DNA of 10,546 nucleotides. Source: Obelidium mucronatum (taxonomy: Eukaryota > Chytridiomycota > Chytridiomycetes > Chytridiales > Chytriomycetaceae). Each line of letters starts with the position of its first letter. Within the stretch, counting starts at the first letter, position 1. The translations under genes and the position numbers were made by a program. The stretch covers positions 1-10,546 of the forward strand of contig JAIVFH010000682.1 in assembly GCA_025765595.1 (NCBI GenBank), given 5' to 3'. Below the pieces are notes generated by a model. That model saw only the letters and a list, made by a program, of their open reading frames with translations, ran no database searches and was not told the origin of the DNA. Below, one piece after another: positions 1-7,560 of this stretch.

Positions 1-619
1 ACCTGAAGGTGCAAGAACGACAGAACCGTGTGTGGACGACTGTCCGCCATTGCGATTGTTGCTGAAAACCTGTGCACCGTTTCCTGTCACTGCCTGCCCT
101 GATGAACGAGTAACGTGTTCCAGAGTTGAATGTGCAGAATGTGTGTTAAAGTCAATGTCGTTCTTGTTTGAGTATGTTGGTGAAATGGGGAAGGATTATA
201 TTTATGCTGTGACGCCGTTACTTGAAGATGCGTTGATGGATCGTGATTTGGTGCATCGTCAAACCGCGTGTACTACAGTCAAGCATATTGCGTTGGGTGT
301 TGTTGGTTTAGGATGTGAAGATGCGTTGCTTCATTTGTTGAACTACGTTTGGCCCAATGTCTTTGAGGTATCGCCACATGTTATCAATGCAGTGTTGGAT
401 GCAATTGAAGGAATCCGCATGTCAGTTGGGCCATCTGTTATCCTTCACTACTGTCTGCAAGGGCTGTATCACCCTGCTCGACGTGTGAGAGAAATTTACT
501 GGAAGATTTACAACAACTTGTATATTGGATCGCAGGATACTCTGGTTGCATTTTATCCCCGTATTGAAAATGAAGGGGCTAATATTTACCAAAGATATGA
601 ATTGGATTTGATTGTTTAA
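1..619 (+). CDS. SF3B1: Splicing factor 3B subunit 1 (U2 snRNP), C-terminal end, partial
   Basis: SF3B1 (yeast Hsh155) is the large HEAT-repeat scaffold of the U2 snRNP SF3b complex, gripping the branch-site helix in the nucleus. From about base 146 the single frame to the TAA at 617-619 matches the conserved C-terminus almost residue for residue, including [45 protein letters not shown] and a terminal RYELDLIV. Roughly the last 205 residues are present; the 5' part lies off the left edge. Upstream of base 146 the homology hops frames: [10 protein letters not shown] (frame of base 3), AIAIVAE (base 46), TCAPFPV (base 68), then LPALMNE and RVPELNVQN (base 90) with a TAA between them where the family has Tyr. 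No intron fits, because the homology is continuous, so single-base errors are the simplest explanation. Identification is very secure; sequence quality of the first 145 bases is poor. Confidence 0.97.
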   Translation, partial: PEGARTTEPCVDDCPPLRLLLKTCAPFPVTACPDERVTCSRVECAECVLKSMSFLFEYVGEMGKDYIYAVTPLLEDALMDRDLVHRQTACTTVKHIALGVVGLGCEDALLHLLNYVWPNVFEVSPHVINAVLDAIEGIRMSVGPSVILHYCLQGLYHPARRVREIYWKIYNNLYIGSQDTLVAFYPRIENEGANIYQRYELDLIV

Positions 620-620
620 A

Positions 621-626
621 AATAAA
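621..626 (+). terminator. Poly(A) signal AATAAA of SF3B1
   Basis: A perfect AATAAA starts one base after the SF3B1 TAA stop (617-619). A GT-rich stretch follows at about 634-650. The implied 3' UTR is only a few tens of bases. Confidence 0.6.
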
Positions 627-828
627 AATCAACATGTGAGATGTTTTTCCGTACACAATCTTGCATTGTTTCTCTTGGTTAAGTTTCCGTGAAGGTTATT
701 TTTTTTTCCATCTCAATGCACCACATCTTCAAAGGCTGGTGTATTTAAGTCCTTGAGAATTTTAAATTCTGCTTCTTTGGAGCTTATAGTGCTTTTTTTT
801 TGTCAATGAAGTGTAAAAAAAACAATTG
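627..828. other. Convergent intergenic spacer between SF3B1 and the F-box gene
   Basis: This AT-rich spacer of about 200 bases separates two converging 3' ends. It contains T-runs at about 700-708 and 792-800 and an A-run at 815-822. I find no convincing ORF, tRNA, repeat or hairpin in it. It probably holds the downstream elements and termination zones of both genes. Confidence 0.5.
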
Positions 829-834
829 TTTATT
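829..834 (-). terminator. Poly(A) signal AATAAA of the F-box gene, overlapping its stop
   Basis: On the minus strand the gene ends ..GAT TAA TAAAC, so AATAAA (834 down to 829) shares two bases with the stop codon at 835-833. A T-rich run follows downstream on the same strand. Confidence 0.55.
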
Positions 835-2432
835 AATCATCGAACAAGGTGACTTCAACTTTACAGTCACTCAAGTAAGCCGAAAGGCAACCTCTTACAA
901 AAGATGCGGGCTTGGGTTCCTCTTCATTTGAACGGGCTTGTAGAGTTACATGCAGATTCTTTAACTTTCCCGATTTCGTTGGATGTCTCGCAAATGTGGC
1001 CACAGCATTGTCACTACTATGTGTCCAGTAAGGTCGCCTGTTATCATACGGTCGCGATTGCATTAGCCTGATGCCCTCTGTAGATCGAGGGTCCACTTCA
1101 AGCAAGACGCGAACAGGTTCTTCATTTTCTGGCTCGCAATTCTCTAAAAACCCGCCGTCCCAAGCATCTTCCACCACTGCAAACTCCCCCAAAATCAGAT
1201 TCTGCATATTTGGGCCCATGGCACCCAAAATAACATCCAACGCATGCACCAAAGCGTTTCCCTGCCAAAAGCAAATTCTTCAAGAGAAATGCATTTGATT
1301 AGGATTTGAGACACAGTTTTGATGGGAAGCCCAGAGTTGTCAATGCCTTGTCCATGAAACAATCGCAAAATCTTGAGATTTTCAGCAATTACAGTCGGTG
1401 GGAGAGTTTGCATCAATTCTGAAAAAGCGATTGGAAGGTTTTGGCAGGTTGATTCAGCTGCAAAGCCTTCAAGGCACTCCAAACCAACAAAAGAAGCAAG
1501 ATCTCCAGAAACAGACGCAAGAACCAAAGGATCTTCATGATCATACGAGCTATGTATATCTAACACCAACGTGGTAAGATTTGGGGCGGCTTGCTTCACG
1601 AGGGGGAGTTGGATGGAAGTGGCGAGTTTATCCCTGAAGACAACAATGTTTCGAAGATTCTTGAGGCTTCCAGCGTGAATAATGGTTTCCAGCATCTCAT
1701 TTGTGAGTGGAATGCAGAGAGTGTGGAGAGAGCTCAACTTGGCAACTGTTTGCGAAATTCCAGCAATATTTGCGATGCTAAAACCATTGTAAACGGGGCA
1801 GGAGACCAAAGAGCGCAGGGGAGGAAGTGTATCCAGGCCGTTCAGCCATTGGAAGAATTGAATACACTCGTTGTGTTCAAGTGCAACTGTGAGCTGGCGT
1901 AGATTGGATAGTAATATCCGAGGCAACACCAAGGACGAGATCTCCTGAAACACACGATAGTCCACGGTTAAAGACTGGACTGATTTTAAGCGTTCCGGGC
2001 TGTTGGACAGAATCTGACTCGAGGTGGGTTAAACATTCAACTCGAAAGATTGAAGACGATGCAAATGCACACCTTGATGCCAGACTGCAATTTTTCGATT
2101 CCCGAGCGTTTTCTCTCGTGCATGCTCAGGGAATACTTTGCCTGTGGCTTCCAGGTGCCCAACGATACAACATCGAGGGTTGCACCGCCTCGCAGCAACA
2201 GTGCAATGTTTCTCCACCGCACACAGACCGCAGCCAGGACAACCTCAACGGGGAGGTTGTTAGGACCGGATCGGCGGATGAGGGGATGCGAATCAAAATA
2301 GAATCTTGTCGTAGATGCAACACCATAGTTGCACATAAAGAGGAACCCACTTTTACTGAGGGACAGGTGGTCGATATTTGGCTGCAGATATCGAAAGATT
2401 TGAAGCAATACTTCGTTGGGAACTTGTTCCAT
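833..2432 (-). CDS. F-box protein with leucine-rich-repeat-like C-terminus
   Basis: This is probably a substrate receptor of an SCF (Skp1-cullin-F-box) ubiquitin ligase. The start at 2432 places an F-box at the N-terminus: residues 4-16 (VPNEVLLQIFRYL) and, after an insert of about 45 residues, residues 65-78 (VLAAVCVRWRNIAL). This split form is typical of fungal F-box-like proteins. The rest is Leu-rich with irregular LRR-like units, e.g. LKILRLFHG, CISLEEFAFG and MQNLILGEF. Proposed exons are 2432-2073, 2013-1315 and 1261-833. Intron 1 (2072-2014, 59 nt, GTGTGC...GTCAG, phase 0) is needed because both flanking frames hit stops. The second junction is uncertain: a 53-nt phase-0 GTGTCT...GGCAG intron (1314-1262) restores the frame, but it would remove good LRR-like sequence, so a one-base error near 1255-1262 is an alternative. 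Spliced length is about 495 aa. The substrate cannot be inferred. Confidence 0.75.
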
Positions 2433-2470
2433 CCTTGAAGGATAATACTTTTTGTTAACCTTTCTTTGCT

Positions 2471-2476
2471 TTTATT
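2471..2476 (-). terminator. Poly(A) signal AATAAA of SNRNP40, overlapping its stop
   Basis: The minus strand reads ..GTG TGA ATAAAAGC, so AATAAA (2476 down to 2471) begins on the last base of the TGA stop (2478-2476). The next same-strand gene starts at 2432, only 39 bases beyond the hexamer. Confidence 0.6.
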
Positions 2477-3798
2477 CACACATAACTCTTGACTTCTGCT
2501 GGATTCACTTCACCCAAGAAGAGAGTTTTATCATTGCTTGAAGAAAGAAGAATAGGCTCTGTTGGATGCCAGTCGACTTCTGTGACGCATCCTTTATGAC
2601 CCGGCAGTTTGTACACAATTCTCTTTGATGATACTTCCCAAACAACAACACTTCGATCAGCGCTGCCGGCAGCAACAAAACTTCCATCGGATGACCAACA
2701 TGGTTTGAGCAAGTGTTTCTCCAGACCATGCGGAGCCCCATCAAACCCTTTGAGCATCCTGTTTCCCGCTGCGAACGGCTTGATATCCCAGACGCGAACA
2801 GTATTATCCATTCCGTTTGATAATAGTGACGATCCATCTGGACTAACTCTCAATCCCGTGATTGTATCCGCGTGCCCAGGCATCGTGAAAGCTACGGCGC
2901 CAGGTTTTCTGAGATCCCAGGCTTTGATGTCGTTGTCGATTCCACCACTGAATACTGTGGAGGCGTCCTTTGAAAAGGTGACGGCAGTGACTTGGTAGTT
3001 GTCGGTAAATGTATGAACTGCGTTTTTTTGACGAACGTCCCACAGAATAATGTTGTTGTCGTCTGTTATGCAGTTTAAATGGATTGCTCAACAAAAAAAA
3101 AAAAAAAAAAAAAAATTCGCTTCACCTCCTCCACTGACGGCCAATTCAGGACCATTTCTTGATACTGCGCAAGTATTTACAAAGTTGGAATGTCCTTTGA
3201 ATTTTTTGATCCGTTCGCCAGTTTCGACATCCCAAGCAGCAACCTAAAAAAAAAAGGAGAAAATCAATTTTTTTTAAAAAAAGCACGAACAACAGAGGAG
3301 TGCGAATGAATATCTGCATTTCGATAGTTACCATTTTGTCAGAAGAGGCAGAGTATACACGTCTTCCGTCTGCACTCCATTGAACTTCCAAGACAGCACC
3401 CTTGTGACCTCGAAGAACGTTGTAGTTTTTGCATTCCCCATAGGTATCCCACAAATCTAAAGAGAATGGCGATATCAGAATCACAAATGTCCAGTTTTTT
3501 TTTCTTTGGGTGCCTTGCGAGGGTTGCGCAGTTTTAAACAAAAACACGTACAAATCAAACGGTCAAACGAGCCGGAAGCAAGATGCTGGCCGTCAGGAGA
3601 GAACTTTGTCGAAAAGACTTCCGATTGGTGACCCGTCAGAAGCATGATTGGGGCAGTGAGTCCTGAAGTGCGTTGGACCTGCTTCACGACTGCTCCGTTT
3701 CCTGGAGCTGAGCGGACCAGCGATGTTGATGGCGCATCGTCTCTGGCTCGTTTCGCGACTGATGTTGCGTTGTCTGCTTTTCGCTTGAGATCCGTCAT
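2476..3798 (-). CDS. SNRNP40: U5 snRNP 40-kDa WD40 protein (Prp8-binding protein)
   Basis: SNRNP40 is a seven-bladed WD40 propeller that associates with Prp8 in the U5 snRNP and the activated spliceosome. Four exons splice cleanly: 3798-3552, 3456-3332, 3243-3126 and 3062-2476. Introns are 3551-3457 (GTACGT, 95 nt), 3331-3244 (GTAACT, 88 nt) and 3125-3063 (GTGAAG, 63 nt). The product is 358 aa; the human protein is about the same length. Matches are strong throughout: APIMLLTGHQSEVF at the first blade, FDRLIYLWDTYGEC across junction 1, SSDKMVAAWDVETGERIK across junction 2, SGGDDNNIILWDVRQ across junction 3, then MPGHADTITGL, SNGMDNTVRVWDIKPFA and AAGSADRSVVVWE. The N-terminus is basic and NLS-like (KRKADNATSVAKRARDD). 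It is divergent from the Vps3844-like gene across a 77-bp spacer. The gene is intact. Confidence 0.97.
3093..3115 (+). repeat. A23 homopolymer inside SNRNP40 intron 3
   Basis: Twenty-three consecutive A bases on the + strand are a T23 run in the sense strand of the 63-nt intron 3125-3063. The run begins about ten bases after the donor, so it is not placed like a normal polypyrimidine tract next to the acceptor. It fills over a third of the intron and is likely to be length-variable and error-prone in sequencing. Confidence 0.9.
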
Positions 3799-3875
3799 GT
3801 TATTTTTAAATATTTTATTTTATTTTAAATAAATAATTATTTTTATTTCTTGCAAATTAAAATATTAAAACACTG
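3799..3875. promoter_or_regulatory. Bidirectional AT-rich promoter spacer
   Basis: This 77-bp segment lies between the divergent start codons of SNRNP40 (3798, minus) and the Vps3844-like gene (3876, plus). Only about 7 of 77 bases are G or C, and 3800-3848 has none at all. Nested TATTTT, TTTAAA and AAATAA motifs occur on both strands, including TATA-like elements. By position it must hold both core promoters and both 5' UTRs unless transcription starts inside a neighbour. The promoter role is inferred from geometry and composition. Confidence 0.6.
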
Positions 3876-5806
3876 ATGGCATTGTCAGCGAGTCGCACTC
3901 TTCTTGCAGTGATTCTCCTCACTGCGACCGCGTTTGCGGCGTCGGGTAAGCGCGATCTGATTGGTCGAGACTGGACTGGACTGACGCGTACACAGTCTCG
4001 CTGCACGCGCACCCGGCGCCGACGCAGACGCAGACGCAGGCGGCGGCGTGGGGCGACGTGACGGCGCAGCTTGCGCACGCGCACGGCGTCGCGCGGCTGC
4101 TTCGCTGGGGCGACGCCGACGCCGACGCCGACGACGGCGGCTTCGCAGCGCCAGCGACTCTGGCGGCGGACCCGGCGGCGCTCTTTGTCCGCGCGCGCGG
4201 AAGCCTTGTGGCCGCCGTGGCGGGGCTCGAACCAGGTGCGTGCGCGTGCGCGTCGTGGTAAATGGTAAAAACTCACCGATTCTCGTGCAGATCAGCTGCC
4301 GCTGCCGCTGGCCTTCGACACAACAGCAAACACTGACATTGGCGCCGTCGCTGACTACTTGACCCACTTTACCGAACTCATCAGCTCCGAGCACTCGGCC
4401 ACACGCGCAAACGTGATTTCTATTTCTTCAAGCACCAGTGACAATGTTCTGGCAATCCCTGGCGTGTCTCGCGTCGTCTTGAAGAACAATGTTTGTCGCT
4501 GATATTCCTATGCTCTATTCTTTTTTGCTTTCGTGGGCTCCAACTGACGATTTCTTGATACCTCACATCGCAAAAGGCTGCCACTGTTTCTCTTCCGGAT
4601 TCGACTACGACCACATTCAAAGCCAAAGTAAAAGCAATTGCAAAGGAATCTTATGTGCGCATCCAAGATAGTTTTGAGCAGCGATTTGATTTGAAGTCTT
4701 CAACCTTAAAGGAATCAGAGACGGTATATTTTCGATGGCAAAAAATTGTCATACCGGGTTTTCTTACGCGAAACGAATTCCACTATTAGGTTGACAGAAT
4801 GTTTATGGCCGAAATGAATTTCTTCAGCAGTCTTTGTGACGTCATGAATGCAGATTTTCAGGATTTATTGAATGCTCAGGTTCCTGGAAACATGGCAGAT
4901 TATATCTCTGTTTCAATAACACGATTAAATGTATGTCTCTTACTTTTTTTGCTCTTTTAACGCGAAGATGATGCTCTAAACAATGTCCTTAGGATATCGC
5001 TCAAGCTTATGGCCTCGAATCGGAGAAATATAAGTTTGCATCTGAAATTGCTCAAAACGTTGTCGCAAAAGTGAGTGCGGTGGAGAGCTAATTTGTTCGG
5101 AATTTAATGGCATTCAACAGTTTGTCGACGCTTTCAAAACTGTTTACCCTGACGGCACGATCCAAATCTTGGCGGTGGGTGTGTCAACCAATGCGCTAGA
5201 GAAAAGAGACTCGAATACCCCCGATCTTCTTCGTCGTCTCGCGAAAGTAGATCCTAACTGTCCGTTGTACTTCAATGATTGCATGACGTAAGACGCATAA
5301 CAGTAGGACAATCGATACATATCCCCAACTGACTTTTTTCTTGAACCAAACAAGATTGCACAACAATTGCTCCAACCATGGAACCTGCATGAAAATGAGA
5401 AACCCACGGTCTGCAAATCAAACCTGCTTCTTCTGTAGCTGCTATACCAACAACACTGACGACAATGGAGAACTGATTATTGGTGGATCGCACAGAAAAG
5501 TGTTTTGGTCAGGTCCACAATGCGCCAAACAGGTGAAGATTGATGATGTTTTTTTTTAAAATTCTTTTTCTTCCACGATAGCGTATTGTTTTAGCTGACA
5601 ACATCTTGACAGGATATTTCTGCGGACTTCCATTTGCTGTTGTGGACCTCAGTTGGTCTAGGAGTCACTTTGATGTAAGAGGATGAGTTTATCAACGTTG
5701 TTTCTTACTTGTCTTTTGCAGCTTTATCGTGGGGCTGATGGCAAGCGTTGGCTCTGACGAATCGTCGTCGCAGGGAGCCGGCGCAGGCAAGAAGAAGGAA
5801 GACTGA
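3876..5806 (+). CDS. Vps3844_C/DUF3844-type membrane protein (EGF-like + TM), secretory pathway
   Basis: This is a predicted type I membrane protein of the ER/vacuolar route. Its fungal family is named after a vacuolar-sorting link, but the biochemical role is not known to me. Ten exons give 455 aa: 3876-3945, 3996-4235, 4291-4490, 4577-4723, 4790-4930, 4993-5070, 5121-5287, 5355-5532, 5613-5674 and 5722-5806. All phases agree. The introns are 47-86 nt with donors such as GTAAGC, GTATGT and GTGAGT. Residues 1-23 form a signal peptide (LLAVILLTATAFAAS). Residues ~337-405 hold the cysteine cluster: NCPLYFNDC, NNCSNHGTC, CFFCSC and GPQC, with NCS/NQT/NNT sequons. Next come AKQDISADFHLLLW and a TM helix at ~413-434, then a short Lys-rich tail (GKKKED). 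The EGF-like CSNHGTC, the GPQCAKQDIS step and the TM are the Vps3844_C signature. Exon 2 is extremely GC-rich and low-complexity (TQTQTQAAA, DADADADD). It lies 49 bp upstream of the WDR76 gene. Confidence 0.85.
4021..4038 (+). repeat. (GACGCA)3 coding microrepeat
   Basis: Three tandem GACGCA units in exon 2 of the Vps3844-like gene are read out of unit frame as alternating Thr-Gln. The run lies in a GC-rich low-complexity part of the lumenal region. Confidence 0.8.
4112..4135 (+). repeat. (GACGCC)3 coding microrepeat, Asp-Ala
   Basis: GACGCC repeats followed by GACGAC encode DADADADD in exon 2 of the Vps3844-like gene. This is the second hexamer repeat within 120 bases, consistent with slippage expansion in a GC-rich island. 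Confidence 0.8.
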
Positions 5807-5815
5807 GAGTCAGTG

Positions 5816-5821
5816 AATAAA
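5816..5821 (+). terminator. Poly(A) signal AATAAA of the Vps3844-like gene
   Basis: AATAAA starts nine bases after the TGA stop (5804-5806). The next same-strand start codon, that of the WDR76 gene, is at 5856, only 34 bases beyond the hexamer. Confidence 0.55.
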
Positions 5822-5855
5822 AAGCAGTTTGAAATCATTTGAAATCGGAAATCAA

Positions 5856-7441
5856 ATGCTCGGACACGAGTCACCGGACGTGTTCGAAGTGTCCGAATAC
5901 GAACGCGAGCGCGAGCAGCGCATCGCCGAGCAGCAGCGCGTGCTGCGAGACCTCGGCATCGGCGCCGGCCTCGGCGCCGCGCGCTCGGTCGCCGCGCCGC
6001 CGCGGCCGCCCGCAAAGCGCCGCAAAGTGGCCGCCGCCGCGCCGCTGCCGCCGCCGCCGGCGACGCGCTTCTCGCTGCGCACGCGCGGCGTCAAGCCCGA
6101 CGCCGGTGAGGGGTCGGAAGCAACAACAGCGACAACAACGACAACAACAACAACAACTGCGGCAGCAAACAGCCGCGATGTCCGCGTGCAGGGCGATATT
6201 GACTTTGACTCCTCCTTGGCTGATCTGCTGCCCGACAAGGGAAGGCTTCAGTGGGAAGTGGCGCAAGAGTTGAAAGCTGAACAGCGCTTAAAGAGTCCAA
6301 TCGAAGGTTCTGTCAAAGTCACTCGCGAAATGATCTACTCCATTGCAGTCCATCCGTCAAAGGTTTCTGCGCTTTCTGTCTTGAATAAGATGTTTTTGAA
6401 GTGATTCTCACGTGGCACTGGTTTCTAATCAAACATCACCAGGAAAAGCTCTTGGCGTTTGTGGGCGATAAACTCGGTAACCTGGGCATGTGGAATATCT
6501 CCGACACAATCGAAAAGAGTCGGCAAATCAAGGACAGAGGCGGGAACGTGTCTGAGGAACTGGATGTCATTGTGCACGACTTCAAACCATTCAAAAAGCC
6601 AATCTCCCGCATAATGTTCCAGCACAATGACTTGACAAAACTGCTCATGTCCTGCTTTGATGGATCCATTCGGATAATGGACTTTGAAACACACAAGTTC
6701 CGTGAAATCTTTGTACATCCAGACGAGGAGATGATTAGCCATTTTGACCTCTGCCAGAATTCCAATGTACTTTGGATTTCCGATGGTGCTGGCGAGGCAT
6801 CTCAGTTAGATTTGCGCGTTTCTCCCACCAAAACATGTACTACTGTCCTTTTGTCTGAAAAGAAAATCAATACCATACACATCAATCCGACCAGTCAGAA
6901 TCACATTGTTATCGGTGGACTCGACCGGACTGTAAAGATATTTGATGTTCGAAACATGAAGGCTGGGAATTCTGCAGAAAACCCAGACTTGGTTGACCCA
7001 TTGTTGACACTGTCGCATCGACTGTCTGTCAATTCTGCATATTGGGATCCAAAAGGCGTCGATGTCCTTTCAACATCATTTGACGATACTCTTGGGCTGT
7101 GGAAAGACGTGTTGAATAAGAAGGATGAGGGGTTGGTGAAAATCCGCCACAATAACCAGACGGGAAGATGGGTTCAAAAATTCAAAGCTGTTTGGAAAGG
7201 GCAAGATTCTTGCCATTACACCAACTTTGCTGCTTCTGTTTCAAACAATTCAATGTCGTCTGCGATTGTAATTGGAAATATGCAACGAACTGTTGATGTG
7301 TACAATGGAACCTCTGGGAATCTGGTTTCTTCGCTATATGATCCATCTCTGACTGCTATACCCGCTGTCAATGTCTTTCATCCTTGTCTTGACATGATTG
7401 TATCGGGGAATGCCAGTGGCAGAATGAACGTCTGGTGCTAA
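5856..7441 (+). CDS. WDR76: WDR76 / CMR1 WD40 protein
   Basis: WDR76/Cmr1 proteins are DDB2-related WD40 factors linked to chromatin, DNA damage and protein quality control in the nucleus. Two exons, 5856-6362 and 6443-7441, give 501 aa. The intron (6363-6442, 80 nt) has a GTTTCT donor, CTAAT branch-like site and CACCAG acceptor, and joins VHPSK to EKLLAFVGDKLGNLGMW, a family hallmark (..EKLL..GDK.G..G.W). Residues 13-34 (SEYEREREQRIAEQQRVLRD) are the classic N-terminal helix of the family. Residues ~35-100 are basic, Ala/Pro-rich and NLS-like (PPAKRRKV) with a Thr run. Later matches include HIVIGGLDRTVKIFDVRN, HRLSVNSAYWDPKG and the terminal NASGRMNVW. An ATG at 5856 is preferred over an upstream in-frame TTG at 5829. 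The first ~250 bases are strongly GC-rich, unlike the rest. The gene is intact. Confidence 0.94.
6121..6157 (+). repeat. Imperfect ACA/CAA triplet repeat coding a Thr run
   Basis: This interrupted ACA/GCG triplet tract encodes a Thr/Ala stretch in the disordered N-terminal region of the WDR76 homologue. It is bounded by GTGAGG (6106) and GGCAG (6165), so it could be removed as a 60-nt in-phase intron; both readings stay open. Confidence 0.75.
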
Positions 7442-7447
7442 AATAAA
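7442..7447 (+). terminator. Poly(A) signal AATAAA of WDR76, abutting the stop
   Basis: The gene ends TGC TAA immediately followed by AATAAAATAAAA, giving two overlapping copies of the hexamer (7442-7447 and 7447-7452) with no gap after the stop. Confidence 0.6.
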
Positions 7448-7471
7448 ATAAAACAGCTGAATCTATTTATA

Positions 7472-7493
7472 CCAATTGCAATACACTATATAG
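7472..7493 (+). promoter_or_regulatory. CCAAT and TATA-like elements upstream of the CC2D2A-like gene
   Basis: CCAAT at 7472-7476 and TATATAG at 7487-7493 lie in the 119-bp gap between the WDR76 stop and the ATG at 7561. A possible 5' UTR intron follows (GTTGCG near 7494 to TTCCAG near 7549). An out-of-frame ATG at 7517 sits inside it, so splicing would remove a uORF. Promoter function is inferred from motif and position only. Confidence 0.3.
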
Positions 7494-7560
7494 TTGCGTT
7501 TCTTTGAAATTGAAGAATGATTTTCCGTTGTTTGCATTTGTATTCCAGACAAACAAAAAT

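Noticed and set aside
108..116. Possible recoding of TAA as tyrosine (TAA aligns to Tyr in SF3B1)
   Set aside because: SF3B1, WDR76 and the F-box gene all end at TAA with correct family C-termini or a poly(A) signal, and this TAA sits among several single-base errors. A sequencing error is far simpler than a code change.
620..832. A non-coding RNA gene in the convergent spacer
   Set aside because: No tRNA-like, snRNA-like or stable hairpin signature could be recognised; only AT-rich flanks with homopolymer runs.
2029..2217. Alternative frame (..HLHRLQSFELNV) as coding between F-box exons 1 and 2
   Set aside because: It ends in TAA at the intron branch-like region. The 59-nt GTGTGC...GTCAG intron joins the flanking frames in phase 0 without needing that segment.
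3885..4394. Long antisense ORFs across the GC-rich 5' end of the Vps3844-like gene (minus strand), Arg/Ala-rich
   Set aside because: High GC removes stop codons by chance. The plus-strand exons show consistent phases, a signal peptide and splice sites, while the antisense products are low-complexity Arg/Ala runs.
5829..5855. Upstream TTG start extending WDR76 by nine codons
   Set aside because: Non-ATG initiation is unlikely here, and the ATG at 5856 lies just ahead of the conserved SEYERER block.
5852..6266. Antisense ORFs under the WDR76 N-terminus (Cys/Val/Arg-rich)
   Set aside because: They are complements of the Thr/Ala repeat and GC-rich codons. The sense frame carries the conserved WDR76 N-terminal helix.
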